A stretch of 64,000 nucleotides of DNA from Flavobacterium buctense (lineage in GTDB: Bacteria; Bacteroidota; Bacteroidia; Flavobacteriales; Flavobacteriaceae), in assembly GCF_014486695.1 (NCBI RefSeq), contig NZ_JACTAB010000001.1, positions 62,001-126,000 of the forward strand, read 5' to 3'. The position numbers were made by a program, and so were the translations under genes. The notes under the pieces are model-generated. The model had not been told where the DNA came from and made no database searches. It saw nothing but the letters and a program-made list of their open reading frames with translations. Within the stretch, counting starts at the first letter, position 1, and each line of letters opens with the position of its first letter. Below, piece by piece: positions 33,761 through 41,607 of this stretch.

Positions 33761-35815
33761 ATGAAAAAAACAATTATAGTATTATCAAGCTTGTTTTTAA
33801 CCATAATTATGCAAGCACAGGACAGAACACAGCCAAAACCAGGTCCAGCACCGGTTTTGAACATCAAAAAACCAACCTCTTTTACTTTGCCAAACGGATT
33901 GAAAGTTTTGGTGGTTGAAAATAATAAATTACCGAGAGTTTCTTTTAGTTTAACTATAGACAACACTCCGTATGCTGAAGGAGATAAAAAAGGAGTATCC
34001 GATTTAACCAGTAGCTTAATTGGTAACGGTTCAACCAAAACTTCTAAAGATGCCTTCAACGAAGAAATCGATTTTCTTGGTGCTAGCATTAATTTCTTTG
34101 CTTCAGGCGCCAGTGCCAGCGGTTTGTCAAAACATTCTAAAAGAATATTGGAATTAATGGCTGAAGGGGCATTGATGCCCAACTTTACCCAAGAGGAATT
34201 TGATAAAGAAAGAGACAAATTAATCGAAGGTTTAAAAACCCAAGAAAAAAGTGTTACCGCAGTTGCCGGAAGAGTTGAAGGTGTTTTAGCTTATGGTAAA
34301 AACCATCCTGCCGGTGAATATTTGTCTGAAGAAACCATTAAAAACGTGTCTTTAGCAGATGTGAAAAACAATTACAGAACTTATTTTGTCCCTCAAAACG
34401 CTTATTTGGTAGTTGTTGGTGATGTTAAAACTAAAGATGTTAAGAAAACCGTTGAGAAATTATTTGGTTCTTGGGTAAAAGCTACGGCTCCAAATTTGAC
34501 TTATTCAAACCCAGCCAACGTTCAATATTCTCAAATCAACTTTGTAGACATGCCCAATGCGGTACAATCGGAAATCACCATTTTAAATACCGTTAATTTA
34601 AAAATGTCTGATGCCGATTTCTTCCCGGTAATTTTAGCCAATCAGGTTTATGGTGGAGATTTCAATAGTTACTTAAACATGAATTTGAGAGAAGCTCATG
34701 GTTGGACTTATGGTGCTCGTTCAAGCGTTGGATTTGACAAAAACATGTACAGTGTTTTCAAAGCCAATACTCAAGTAAGAAACGCAGTTACTGATAGTGC
34801 CGTAGTAGAAGCTTTAAACGAATTGAAAAAAATCAGAACTGAAAAAGTTAGTGAAGAAGTATTAAATAGTGTAAAAGCAGGATATGTGGGTCGTTTCGTT
34901 ATGCAAGTTGAAAAACCGGCTACTGTAGCGCGTTATGCTTTAAATATTGAAACAGAAGGCTTACCGGCTGATTTTTATGAAAACTACATCAAAAATATCA
35001 ATGCGGTTACTCCGGATGATATCATGAGAGTGGCCAACAAATATTTCTTAGCCGATAATTTAAGAATATTGGTGGTTGGAAAAGCTTCTGAAGTACTAGC
35101 AGGATTGGAAAGCAGAAAAATTCCAATTTTCTACTTTGATAAATTTGGTAATCCAACAGAAAAACCAGCCCTGAAAAAACCGGTTCCTACCGGCGTAACA
35201 GTTAAAACTATAGTTGATGCTTATGTAGCTGCCATTGGTGGCGATAAAGCGGTAAAATCTGTAAAATCAATAGCTTCATTGGGTTCAACTAAAATTCCTC
35301 AAGCACCGATGCCTTTATCATACAATGCTAAAATTGATTCTAAAGGAAGAATGATGGTTGAATTGTCAATGGCCGGTATGGGTTCGTTAATGAAACAAGT
35401 AATTAATGGTAACAGCGGTTATGCTATGCAACAAGGTCAGAAAAAAGTGTTTGAAGGAGAAGAATTAGCTAAAATGAAAGAAAGCGCTGTGTTATTCAGT
35501 GAAACTCTATTACCAACCAAAGCCGGAGTTACTGTAACCGGTATCGAACCAATGAATGGTAGCGATGCTTACACCGTAGTTGATGGTGACACAACGCATT
35601 ACTTTGATGTTAAAACCGGACTAAAAACGGCTGAAGCTTCAACAGTTGATCAAGGTGGACAAAAAGTAACACAAGTAACTTCTTATAATGATTATCGTGA
35701 TGTCAAAGGGGTTAAAGTTCCTTTTAATACTATTATGAATGTTGGGATTGAATTAGATATTAAAATATCAGAAGTTAAAATCAACGAAGGCGTTTCAGAT
35801 GCTGATTTTCAATAG
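33761..35815 (+). CDS. M16 family protein lacking the zinc motif, with C-terminal LolA-like domain
   Basis: Partner subunit of 684 residues; start at 33761 (MKKTIIVLSSLFLTIIMQAQ, signal peptide). Residues ~35-465 are an M16 unit, but the HxxEH position reads GVSDLTSSLIGNG, so the zinc ligands are gone and it must act as the substrate-holding half of a heterodimer. The R/Y pair that completes the active site from the second subunit is present in the second M16 half (GGDFNSYLNMNLREAHGWTYGARS). Residues ~480-684 form an extra domain (AAIGGDKAVKSVKSIASLGS ... VTSYNDYRDVKGVKVPFNTI) like the LolA/DUF-type lipoprotein carriers of Bacteroidota. This domain is commonly found on these partners. A bidirectional terminator follows. 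Confidence 0.9.
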   Translation: MKKTIIVLSSLFLTIIMQAQDRTQPKPGPAPVLNIKKPTSFTLPNGLKVLVVENNKLPRVSFSLTIDNTPYAEGDKKGVSDLTSSLIGNGSTKTSKDAFNEEIDFLGASINFFASGASASGLSKHSKRILELMAEGALMPNFTQEEFDKERDKLIEGLKTQEKSVTAVAGRVEGVLAYGKNHPAGEYLSEETIKNVSLADVKNNYRTYFVPQNAYLVVVGDVKTKDVKKTVEKLFGSWVKATAPNLTYSNPANVQYSQINFVDMPNAVQSEITILNTVNLKMSDADFFPVILANQVYGGDFNSYLNMNLREAHGWTYGARSSVGFDKNMYSVFKANTQVRNAVTDSAVVEALNELKKIRTEKVSEEVLNSVKAGYVGRFVMQVEKPATVARYALNIETEGLPADFYENYIKNINAVTPDDIMRVANKYFLADNLRILVVGKASEVLAGLESRKIPIFYFDKFGNPTEKPALKKPVPTGVTVKTIVDAYVAAIGGDKAVKSVKSIASLGSTKIPQAPMPLSYNAKIDSKGRMMVELSMAGMGSLMKQVINGNSGYAMQQGQKKVFEGEELAKMKESAVLFSETLLPTKAGVTVTGIEPMNGSDAYTVVDGDTTHYFDVKTGLKTAEASTVDQGGQKVTQVTSYNDYRDVKGVKVPFNTIMNVGIELDIKISEVKINEGVSDADFQ

Positions 35816-35838
35816 TTGAAATTTATATAGAGTAAAGG

Positions 35839-35868
35839 AAAGACCGTTAGCAATAGCGGTCTTTTTTT
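35839..35868. terminator. Bidirectional terminator between M16 and EamA genes
   Basis: AAAGACCG (35839-35846) and CGGTCTTT (35857-35864) with a long T-run after and A-rich sequence before. Its T-run reaches the end of the converging EamA gene. Confidence 0.85.
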
Positions 35869-36733
35869 ATTTTTTACTCGAAAGATAAACGCCTATCAAA
35901 ATAATAAAAGCACCAACAAACTGAACCGGCGTCAACATTTCGTTATCCAACAAACCCCAAAAGAAAGCCACAACCGGAATTAAATAAGTAACCGAAGTCG
36001 CAAAAACCGGAGAGGAAATCTGTATCAGTTTATAAAAAAGAACATTAGCAATTCCGGTTCCGATGATACCTAAAATCGCTACGAAAATCATTGCGTGTTG
36101 CACTTCTTTTACTTGAACCACCGAAAAGAAATCGGTAAAAGACAAAACGATTAAAGCCGGAAACAACATCACTAAAAAGTTCCCAACCGTTATGGTCAAA
36201 GGTTTTAAATCGGATAAATACTTCTTGATAAAATTCACGTTCATCGCATAACAAATTGAAGCAATCAACACTAGTATTGTGTACCAATAATTCTGATTCG
36301 GGTTGTGAATCGCTCCGTTGAAAATTAGCAACATCGTACCGATAAGCCCAACTACTACCCCAAAAATTTGTGTGCGCTTAAAATCCAAACCAAACACAAT
36401 CGCGCCTAAAATTAAAGTGTTCAAGGGCGTTAATGAATTAAGTATCGAACTCACTGAACTATTAATCTCTGTTTGAGCAATCGCAAAAAGATACGCAGGA
36501 ATAAAAGTGCCGAATAAAGAAGTCAAAGCAATGTATTTCCACTTGTGCAACGGAATTGAAGCCACATTTTTAAACCCAATCATCAAAAGAAACAAAGCGC
36601 AAAAGATAATTCGAAGTGAACCCAATTGAAAAGGATTCAAACTCACCAATCCTTTTTTGATTAGGATAAAAGAACTTCCCCAAATCAAGGCAAGTACAAT
36701 CAAAATAATCCATTTAAACTGTGGTGGCTTCAT
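35867..36733 (-). CDS. EamA family (DMT superfamily) transporter
   Basis: Inner-membrane permease of 288 residues with ten predicted membrane helices in two EamA repeats. N-terminal WIILIVLALIWGSSFILIKKGL (repeat 1 signature), C-terminal ATSVTYLIPVVAFFWGLLDNE and FVGAFIILIGVYLSSKK. Relatives export amino acids or other metabolites; the substrate cannot be told. Single gene, convergent with the M16 pair. Confidence 0.92.
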   Translation of the reverse strand: MKPPQFKWIILIVLALIWGSSFILIKKGLVSLNPFQLGSLRIIFCALFLLMIGFKNVASIPLHKWKYIALTSLFGTFIPAYLFAIAQTEINSSVSSILNSLTPLNTLILGAIVFGLDFKRTQIFGVVVGLIGTMLLIFNGAIHNPNQNYWYTILVLIASICYAMNVNFIKKYLSDLKPLTITVGNFLVMLFPALIVLSFTDFFSVVQVKEVQHAMIFVAILGIIGTGIANVLFYKLIQISSPVFATSVTYLIPVVAFFWGLLDNEMLTPVQFVGAFIILIGVYLSSKK

Positions 36734-36842
36734 AGGTAAATATCAGACTTCAAATTTTGTAATTATTTTAAGAATAATAACTTTTATTTTTATTTATTTT
36801 TGCCTTGACAAACAAGCAATTAAAATTTAAAAAATAAATACC

Positions 36843-37217
36843 ATGAATTTCACCAAATCATTACTAACCTTCGGCATGGTCTCTACGCTACTTTTCAGTT
36901 GTAAAGAGACCGCAAGTAAACCTACCACTGATGATGCCAAAGAAACCAGCGCTACAGAAAAAAAAGCGCCGGCAGTTGCAGCTAAACCTGAGACAGCCAG
37001 TTTTAAAATAGAAGGCATGACTTGCTCAATGGGATGTGCTAAAACCATCGAAAAAGAATTAGCAGCAATGAACGGCGTGCAAAAAGCCACCGTAGATTTT
37101 GATAAAAAAGAAGCTAGAGTCGAATTTGATGCAGCAGTTTTAACCCCTGAAAAATTATTTGCAACTGTCGAAGCCACCGGAGACGGAGCTACTTATAAAG
37201 TGGTAGCCGCAAAATAA
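36843..37217 (+). CDS. Lipoprotein with heavy-metal-associated (HMA) domain
   Basis: A 124-residue predicted lipoprotein: signal and lipobox LLFSC (Cys20), an Ala/Lys/Thr-rich linker to ~55, then an HMA fold (SFKIEGMTCSMGCAKTIEKELAAMNGVQKATVDFDKKEARVEFD, quoted here only as consecutive landmarks around GMTC). The metal loop is CSMGC, Cys-x3-Cys, rather than the standard CxxC of copper chaperones. This variant recurs in Bacteroidota and may change metal preference. Likely periplasm-facing metal binding. A strong terminator follows and neither neighbour is metal-related. Confidence 0.88.
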   Translation: MNFTKSLLTFGMVSTLLFSCKETASKPTTDDAKETSATEKKAPAVAAKPETASFKIEGMTCSMGCAKTIEKELAAMNGVQKATVDFDKKEARVEFDAAVLTPEKLFATVEATGDGATYKVVAAK

Positions 37218-37233
37218 TCTCCAATTGATATAA

Positions 37234-37267
37234 TAAAAAAAGGAACTCAAAAGAGTTCCTTTTTTTA
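37234..37267 (+). terminator. Terminator after the HMA lipoprotein gene
   Basis: AGGAACTC (37241-37248) and GAGTTCCT (37253-37260) with an A-run before and T7 after. Confidence 0.88.
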
Positions 37268-37314
37268 TTTAGTTTGCTTCGCCAGTTCGCTTTGCTCGTG
37301 CCGCTCCGTTCGGC

Positions 37315-37884
37315 TTAACGGCCTTGGGTCCATTGAATCGTTTCCATTAATTGTTGCATGTCGTTTTTGATGTAATCCGCAGCGGGCATAATCGAGTCGA
37401 AATTAGGCTTGGCATAAAAATAAACCGAACCGGTAACAAAATGTTTAATGCTGTCAGTGGCATAAAACTGGGCATTAGTGGCGGCATTTCCTCTTACTTG
37501 GTAAAACATACCATAGACTTTCTTGTCCGGATTGATATAAGGTTGTTCCAAAATATCATCGGCTTTGATTACGTGTTCGTATGTCAGTTTTTGCGCATCT
37601 CTCAATAACTTATTGATATCTCCATTCACCGGTTTATAAGTCAAGTAAATGGTGGCTTTCATTTTTGGGTAATGAATCGAAAAACCACAATTTTTATCTT
37701 CTTTAATAATGGCATCTTCATTGATATCAAAAGCAACCGGACAATGGTTACTAAAAGCGGCATATTGTGCTAATGGATAATCCAAGCGCAATTGACTGGC
37801 CGGTTTAGGCAGCACATCATCTTTGCAAGCGGTAAAACTCAAAAGTAAAACCACGGTTAAAAATCCAATTGTCTTGTTTATCAT
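37315..37884 (-). CDS. gldD: Gliding motility lipoprotein GldD
   Basis: A 189-residue lipoprotein required for gliding motility in Flavobacterium johnsoniae. Signal with lipobox SFTAC (Cys20); family segments LRLDYPLAQYAAF, CPVAFDIN, CGFSIHYPKMKATIYLTYKPV, YGMFYQVRGNAATNAQFYATDS and GSVYFYAKPNFDSIMPA. It comes 6 bases after gldE, the known order in this phylum. It acts in the cell envelope with the gliding/T9SS machinery. Confidence 0.95.
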   Translation of the reverse strand: MINKTIGFLTVVLLLSFTACKDDVLPKPASQLRLDYPLAQYAAFSNHCPVAFDINEDAIIKEDKNCGFSIHYPKMKATIYLTYKPVNGDINKLLRDAQKLTYEHVIKADDILEQPYINPDKKVYGMFYQVRGNAATNAQFYATDSIKHFVTGSVYFYAKPNFDSIMPAADYIKNDMQQLMETIQWTQGR

Positions 37885-37890
37885 AATCTA

Positions 37891-39192
37891 TTATTCAAGG
37901 GTTACTTTTAATTGTTTGATTCTTTTTTTATCCACTACCTCAACCGTAAAATAGACGGAGGCAAAATGAATCTTCTGTCCTTTTTTGGGAAAATTGCCCA
38001 ATACTTCTAATATAAATCCGGCCAAGGTTTCCGCTTCACCTTTTCGGTCTTCAAAAGCTTCTTCGTCTACATCGACAATTCGGTAGAAATCTTTGAGATT
38101 GATTTTGCCTTCAAAAAGAAAATTCTTTTCATCAATTTGAGAGAAATTAATATTCTCATCATCAAACTCATCGGAAATATCGCCGACAATTTCTTCTATT
38201 ACATCTTCCAAAGAAACCAAGCCAGAGGTGCCGCCATATTCATCGACTACAATTGCTAAATGACTTTTCATGCGTTGGAAATCTTTCAACAAATCATCCA
38301 ACTTTTTATTTTCGGGCACAAAAAACGGTTCGCGCATTAATGGGTTCCAATCAAACTCTTTCTTGTGAATGTGCGGAATTAAATCTTTCACAAAGAGAAT
38401 GCCTTCAATGTGATCAATACTTTCTCTGAAAATCGGTATCCTCGAATACCCTTTAGCTACAATTTTAGCATAAATATCGGCGAAAGATTCCTCAATTTCG
38501 AGCGCAAAGATATCAATTCTCGGGCTCATGACCTGTTTGGTGTCGGTGTTTCCGAAAGATACTATGCCTTCCAAAATCTTCTGCTCATCAAAAGTAGTAT
38601 CGTCTGTGGAAGTCATTTCTAACGCTTGAGACAATTGGTCTACTGAAATATTAGATTTTTGTCTGCCTAATTTATCATGTAAAAAAACGGAAACCGATCG
38701 CATTGGCAAACTAATTGGTGAGAGCAGTTGGTCTAATACAAATAAAGCCCCTACAATAAATTTTGAGAACTTTATATTGTTCCGACTGGCATATACTTTG
38801 GGCAATACTTCTCCGAAAAGCAAAATTAGAAAAGTGATTAAAATAACCTCTACAACAAATTTTATAATCGGTGATTCTATATCCGAAAAAACAGAATTGC
38901 CCACAAAGGAAAAAATAATAACCACGCCAATATTGACAAAATTATTGGCTAATAAAAGCGTGGCCAATAATTTTTTTGGCTTTTGTAAAAGTTTAGAAAT
39001 TAAATTGGCCTTGTGCGGGTTTTCATTTCCGAGTTTGGTTATATCATTTGGTGTAAGCGAAAACAAAGCAACCTCAGCTGCCGAAATCATAGCCGAACAA
39101 AAGAGCAATAAGGCGATAGCGATACTTCCAAAAAGTAAATTGGTGTCTAAATTATCTAAGAAGGTAAAACTGGGCTCCGGGTCCAAAGGCAA
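37891..39192 (-). CDS. gldE: Gliding motility-associated protein GldE
   Basis: CNNM/CorC-like membrane protein of 433 residues. DUF21 domain with about four membrane segments (~15-190, including LLFGSIAIALLLFCSAMISAAEVALFS), then a CBS pair (TKQVMSPRIDIFALE, YSRIPIFRESIDHIEGILFVKDL, HLAIVVDEYGGTSGLVSLEDVIEEIVG) and a C-terminal CorC_HlyC domain. Genomic position between ssb and gldD identifies it as GldE, which is needed for or supports gliding. Gap to ssb is 19 bases. Confidence 0.93.
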   Translation of the reverse strand: MPLDPEPSFTFLDNLDTNLLFGSIAIALLLFCSAMISAAEVALFSLTPNDITKLGNENPHKANLISKLLQKPKKLLATLLLANNFVNIGVVIIFSFVGNSVFSDIESPIIKFVVEVILITFLILLFGEVLPKVYASRNNIKFSKFIVGALFVLDQLLSPISLPMRSVSVFLHDKLGRQKSNISVDQLSQALEMTSTDDTTFDEQKILEGIVSFGNTDTKQVMSPRIDIFALEIEESFADIYAKIVAKGYSRIPIFRESIDHIEGILFVKDLIPHIHKKEFDWNPLMREPFFVPENKKLDDLLKDFQRMKSHLAIVVDEYGGTSGLVSLEDVIEEIVGDISDEFDDENINFSQIDEKNFLFEGKINLKDFYRIVDVDEEAFEDRKGEAETLAGFILEVLGNFPKKGQKIHFASVYFTVEVVDKKRIKQLKVTLE

Positions 39193-39211
39193 CAGGGTTA
39201 GTTAAACAATA

Positions 39212-39649
39212 TCAAAACGGTAAATCATTTTCGTGATTCGCCGGATTTGAGGCTTCAAAATTACTATTTTTTGGTTCAAGATTTTGAGGTGCTTTCACCC
39301 CTTCGATTTCTTTTTTTGTGGTTAAAAAAGTAAATTCTGTCACCTGAATTTCCGTGGTGTATTTTGTTGTGCCATCTTCAGCTTGCCATTGGCGCGATTT
39401 GATTCTTCCTTCAATGTAGATTTTATCGCCTTTGGATAAATATTTTTCACAAATTTCTGCAGCTTTGTTTCGCACCACTAAATTGTGCCATTCGGTCGAG
39501 GTTATTTTTTCGTTGGTTTGCTTGTTGATGTAAACTTCATTGGTAGCCAAAGGAAAGCGTCCGATACAATTGCCTCCTTCAAAATAGTGCATTTTCACTT
39601 CGTCTCCTAAATGACCAATTAGCATCACTTTATTTAATGTACCATTCAT
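39212..39649 (-). CDS. ssb: Single-stranded DNA-binding protein
   Basis: A 145-residue SSB: OB fold MNGTLNKVMLIGHLGDEVKM, FPLATNEVYINKQTNEK, TEWHNLVVRNKAAEICEKYL, GDKIYIEGRIKSRQW, then a short linker and the acidic tip ENDLPF that binds repair and replication partners. It lies in the conserved mutY-ssb-gldE-gldD cluster of Flavobacteria. A TAAATTTG -7 box 60 bases upstream suggests that ssb-gldE-gldD have their own promoter. Confidence 0.96.
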   Translation of the reverse strand: MNGTLNKVMLIGHLGDEVKMHYFEGGNCIGRFPLATNEVYINKQTNEKITSTEWHNLVVRNKAAEICEKYLSKGDKIYIEGRIKSRQWQAEDGTTKYTTEIQVTEFTFLTTKKEIEGVKAPQNLEPKNSNFEASNPANHENDLPF

Positions 39650-39709
39650 TTTGAACTATTTCTTTTGTTACACTGCGTTCCACACAATTCGGCTAAGCCT
39701 TGAGTCTTT

Positions 39710-39717
39710 CAAATTTA
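39710..39717 (-). promoter_or_regulatory. -7 element for ssb-gldE-gldD
   Basis: TAAATTTG on the minus strand, 60 bases before ssb, in the 84-base gap after mutY. No clear -33 element. Confidence 0.4.
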
Positions 39718-39733
39718 CAATTTTTTTTAAAAA

Positions 39734-40774
39734 CTAAAACCTTTCTTTTTCAATAAAATTAAAAATTACAATCGGAAATGGCATTTTCTTCGCTGATTCC
39801 CAGTTAATTCCGTTTGCAAGCTTTCCTTTCACTCCTATTTTCCAAAAATTGATGTTTAAATGTTGGTGTGATAATTTATGAACCGTTGTTTCCGAATTGT
39901 ACCAATGGATATTGAGCACTTCATTGGGCACAAATTGTTGATTTTGCATTAGTGTCAAAAGTTCTTCTTCTATCAATTCATTCTCCGTTTCTAATAGAGG
40001 GAATTCATATAAATTTTGCCAAATGCCTTTTTCAGTGCGTTTCTGTAGTAAAGTATTTTCGTTTTCATCCGAAAAAATCAGGTAATTAAAATGACGCATT
40101 CTTACTTTAACCTTTTTCGATTTTACCGGAAGCAAAGCCACTTTCTTCTTCTGCAACGCCGCACAACTGTCGTTAAAAATACAATTTCTGCAATCCGGAT
40201 TTTTAGGCGTGCATTGCAGTGCTCCAAACTCCATGATGGCTTGGTTGAATAAATTCGCTTGACCTTTAGGTAATAATTCGGCAGCCAATTGAGTGAATTC
40301 TTTTTTAGCTCCTGAAGAAGCAATATCGGTTTCTACGTCAAAGTAGCGCGATAAAACCCGGTACACATTCCCATCAACCACCGGAACGCTTTCATTATAA
40401 GAGAAAGACGCAATCGCCGCGGCAGTGTACTCGCCTATGCCTTTTAGTTTTAGTAATTCGGTATAAGTTTTAGGGAATTCACCATTGAGCTCAAACGCAA
40501 CTTTTTGGGCTGTTTTATGCAAATTCCTCGCTCTGGAATAATACCCCAAACCTTGCCAGAGTTTCAATACGTCTTCTTCGCTTGCTTTGGCCAAATCAAA
40601 AACGGTTGGAAAAGCTTCAGTAAAACGTAAAAAATAGGGCAATCCTTGTGCGACACGAGTTTGTTGCAACATGATTTCGGACAACCATATAAAGTAAGGC
40701 TTAACCGTATTTCGCCATGGCAAATCACGTTTGTTTTGTAAATACCATTGAATAAGCAGATTAGGGAATTTCAT
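39734..40774 (-). CDS. mutY: A/G-specific adenine glycosylase
   Basis: Removes adenine mispaired with 8-oxoguanine. The 346 residues include WYLQNKRDLPWRNTVKPYFIWLSEIMLQQTRV, the helix-hairpin-helix LKGIGEYTAAAIASFSY with the catalytic Asp in VVDGNVYRVLSR, and a complete 4Fe-4S loop CTPKNPDCRNCIFNDSC (C-x6-C-x2-C-x5-C). The C-terminal NUDIX-like domain recognises 8-oxoG (LLQKRTEKGIWQNLYEFPLLE). Divergent from the HU gene. Confidence 0.96.
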   Translation of the reverse strand: MKFPNLLIQWYLQNKRDLPWRNTVKPYFIWLSEIMLQQTRVAQGLPYFLRFTEAFPTVFDLAKASEEDVLKLWQGLGYYSRARNLHKTAQKVAFELNGEFPKTYTELLKLKGIGEYTAAAIASFSYNESVPVVDGNVYRVLSRYFDVETDIASSGAKKEFTQLAAELLPKGQANLFNQAIMEFGALQCTPKNPDCRNCIFNDSCAALQKKKVALLPVKSKKVKVRMRHFNYLIFSDENENTLLQKRTEKGIWQNLYEFPLLETENELIEEELLTLMQNQQFVPNEVLNIHWYNSETTVHKLSHQHLNINFWKIGVKGKLANGINWESAKKMPFPIVIFNFIEKERF

Positions 40775-40833
40775 AGTTAAATTATCGTTTACAAAAATAA
40801 AAGTTTATGTTATTAAATTTTAATAGATTATGC

Positions 40834-40865
40834 TTGAAATATTGTTTTTTTAATTCATATATTTG
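40834..40865 (+). promoter_or_regulatory. Promoter of the HU gene
   Basis: TTG (40834-40836), 21 bases, TATATTTG (40858-40865), 43 bases before the HU start. Confidence 0.7.
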
Positions 40866-40907
40866 CAACCTCAAAAAATTACACATAATATTAAAATACG
40901 AAAGAAA

Positions 40908-41201
40908 ATGACGAAAGCAGATATCGTAGCGAAGATTTCAGAAAAATTAGGTCTTGAAAAAGGAGATGTTCAAGCAACAGTTGAAGCATTTATGGAAGAA
41001 GTGAAAACTTCATTAGAAACTGGCGACAATGTTTATTTAAGAGGTTTTGGTAGCTTTATTATCAAAACAAGAGCTGAAAAAACAGGAAGAAACATTTCTA
41101 AAAATACTACTATAAAAATTCCTGCTCACAACATTCCGGCATTTAAACCTGCTAAAGTATTTGTAGAATCAGTAAAAACCAATACTGAAGTAGCAGTATA
41201 A
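40908..41201 (+). CDS. HU family DNA-binding protein
   Basis: Histone-like nucleoid protein of 97 residues. The start at 40908 gives the standard N-terminus MTKADIVAKISEKLGLEKGDV; the upstream open frame (from 40863) overlaps the promoter. The DNA-wrapping arm LRGFGSFIIKTRAEKTGRNISKN and IPAHNIPAFKPAKVF are diagnostic. It is followed 32 bases later by the 30-residue basic protein gene, probably on one transcript. Confidence 0.95.
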   Translation: MTKADIVAKISEKLGLEKGDVQATVEAFMEEVKTSLETGDNVYLRGFGSFIIKTRAEKTGRNISKNTTIKIPAHNIPAFKPAKVFVESVKTNTEVAV

Positions 41202-41233
41202 AACTTATTTATTAATCACAAAAAGACGAACTT

Positions 41234-41326
41234 ATGCCAAGTGGTAAAAAAAGAAAAAGACATAAGGTAGCGACGCACAAACGTAAAAAGAGAGCGAGAG
41301 CTAACCGACACAAAAAGAAAAAGTAG
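41234..41326 (+). CDS. AURKAIP1/COX24-like small basic ribosomal protein (bS22/mS38 type)
   Basis: A 30-residue, extremely basic protein: MPSGKKRKRHKVATHKRKKR followed by ARANRHKKKK, with 19 of 30 residues Lys, Arg or His. It matches the very short AURKAIP1/COX24-domain proteins that Bacteroidota carry, relatives of mitochondrial mS38 and actinobacterial bS22, which bind 16S rRNA in the small subunit. ATG at 41234 and TAG at 41326. It lies 32 bases after the HU gene, and its own stop codon is inside the 5' arm of a perfect terminator. It is easily missed by gene finders. Ribosomal role inferred from the family. Confidence 0.85.
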   Translation: MPSGKKRKRHKVATHKRKKRARANRHKKKK

Positions 41327-41350
41327 TTCTAAACTACTTTTTCTTTTTTT
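41316..41350 (+). terminator. Perfect terminator overlapping the end of the small basic protein gene
   Basis: AGAAAAAGTAGTT (41316-41328) and AACTACTTTTTCT (41332-41344) are 13-bp perfect arms with a 3-base loop and T6 after. The 5' arm includes the last three codons and the stop codon. Confidence 0.9.
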
Positions 41351-41375
41351 AAAAAAAGTTCATTGAAATCGAAAA

Positions 41376-41459
41376 TTAGACAACTTAGACTGCTTAGACA
41401 GTTTAGACAACTTAGATAATCTAAGAAGTCTAACAATCTAACAATCTAACCGTCTAAAA
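41376..41459. repeat. Palindrome built of TTAGAC words
   Basis: The left half has TTAGAC four times and TTAGAT once at 9-10-base intervals. The right half has TCTAA- type words (ATCTAAG, GTCTAAC, ATCTAAC twice, GTCTAAA). The centre CTTAGATAATCTAAG is nearly symmetric. The whole 84 bases form one imperfect palindrome, with no coding potential. Confidence 0.8.
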
Positions 41460-41513
41460 TTCACCGGGTAATAAACAATACCTGTTAAATGTTTAATCCA
41501 TCCTAACAATTCA

Positions 41514-41584
41514 GTTGCGAGTTGAAAGGTTACGAGTTGCGAGTTGAAAAACCCCAAACCAGAAACCTGAAACCCGAAACCAAA
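41514..41584 (+). repeat. Two short-period word tracts upstream of rng
   Basis: Tract 1 (41514-41548) repeats GTTGCGAGTTGAA-like units (GTTGCGAGTTG twice, with GGTTACGAGTT between). Tract 2 (41549-41584) repeats AAACC(C/T)GA-like units (AAACCAGAAACCTGAAACCC). Together they fill most of the RNase G gene leader, ending 23 bases before its start. Confidence 0.75.
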
Positions 41585-41607
41585 TAGTTCGGATAAAAAT
41601 TTACAAC

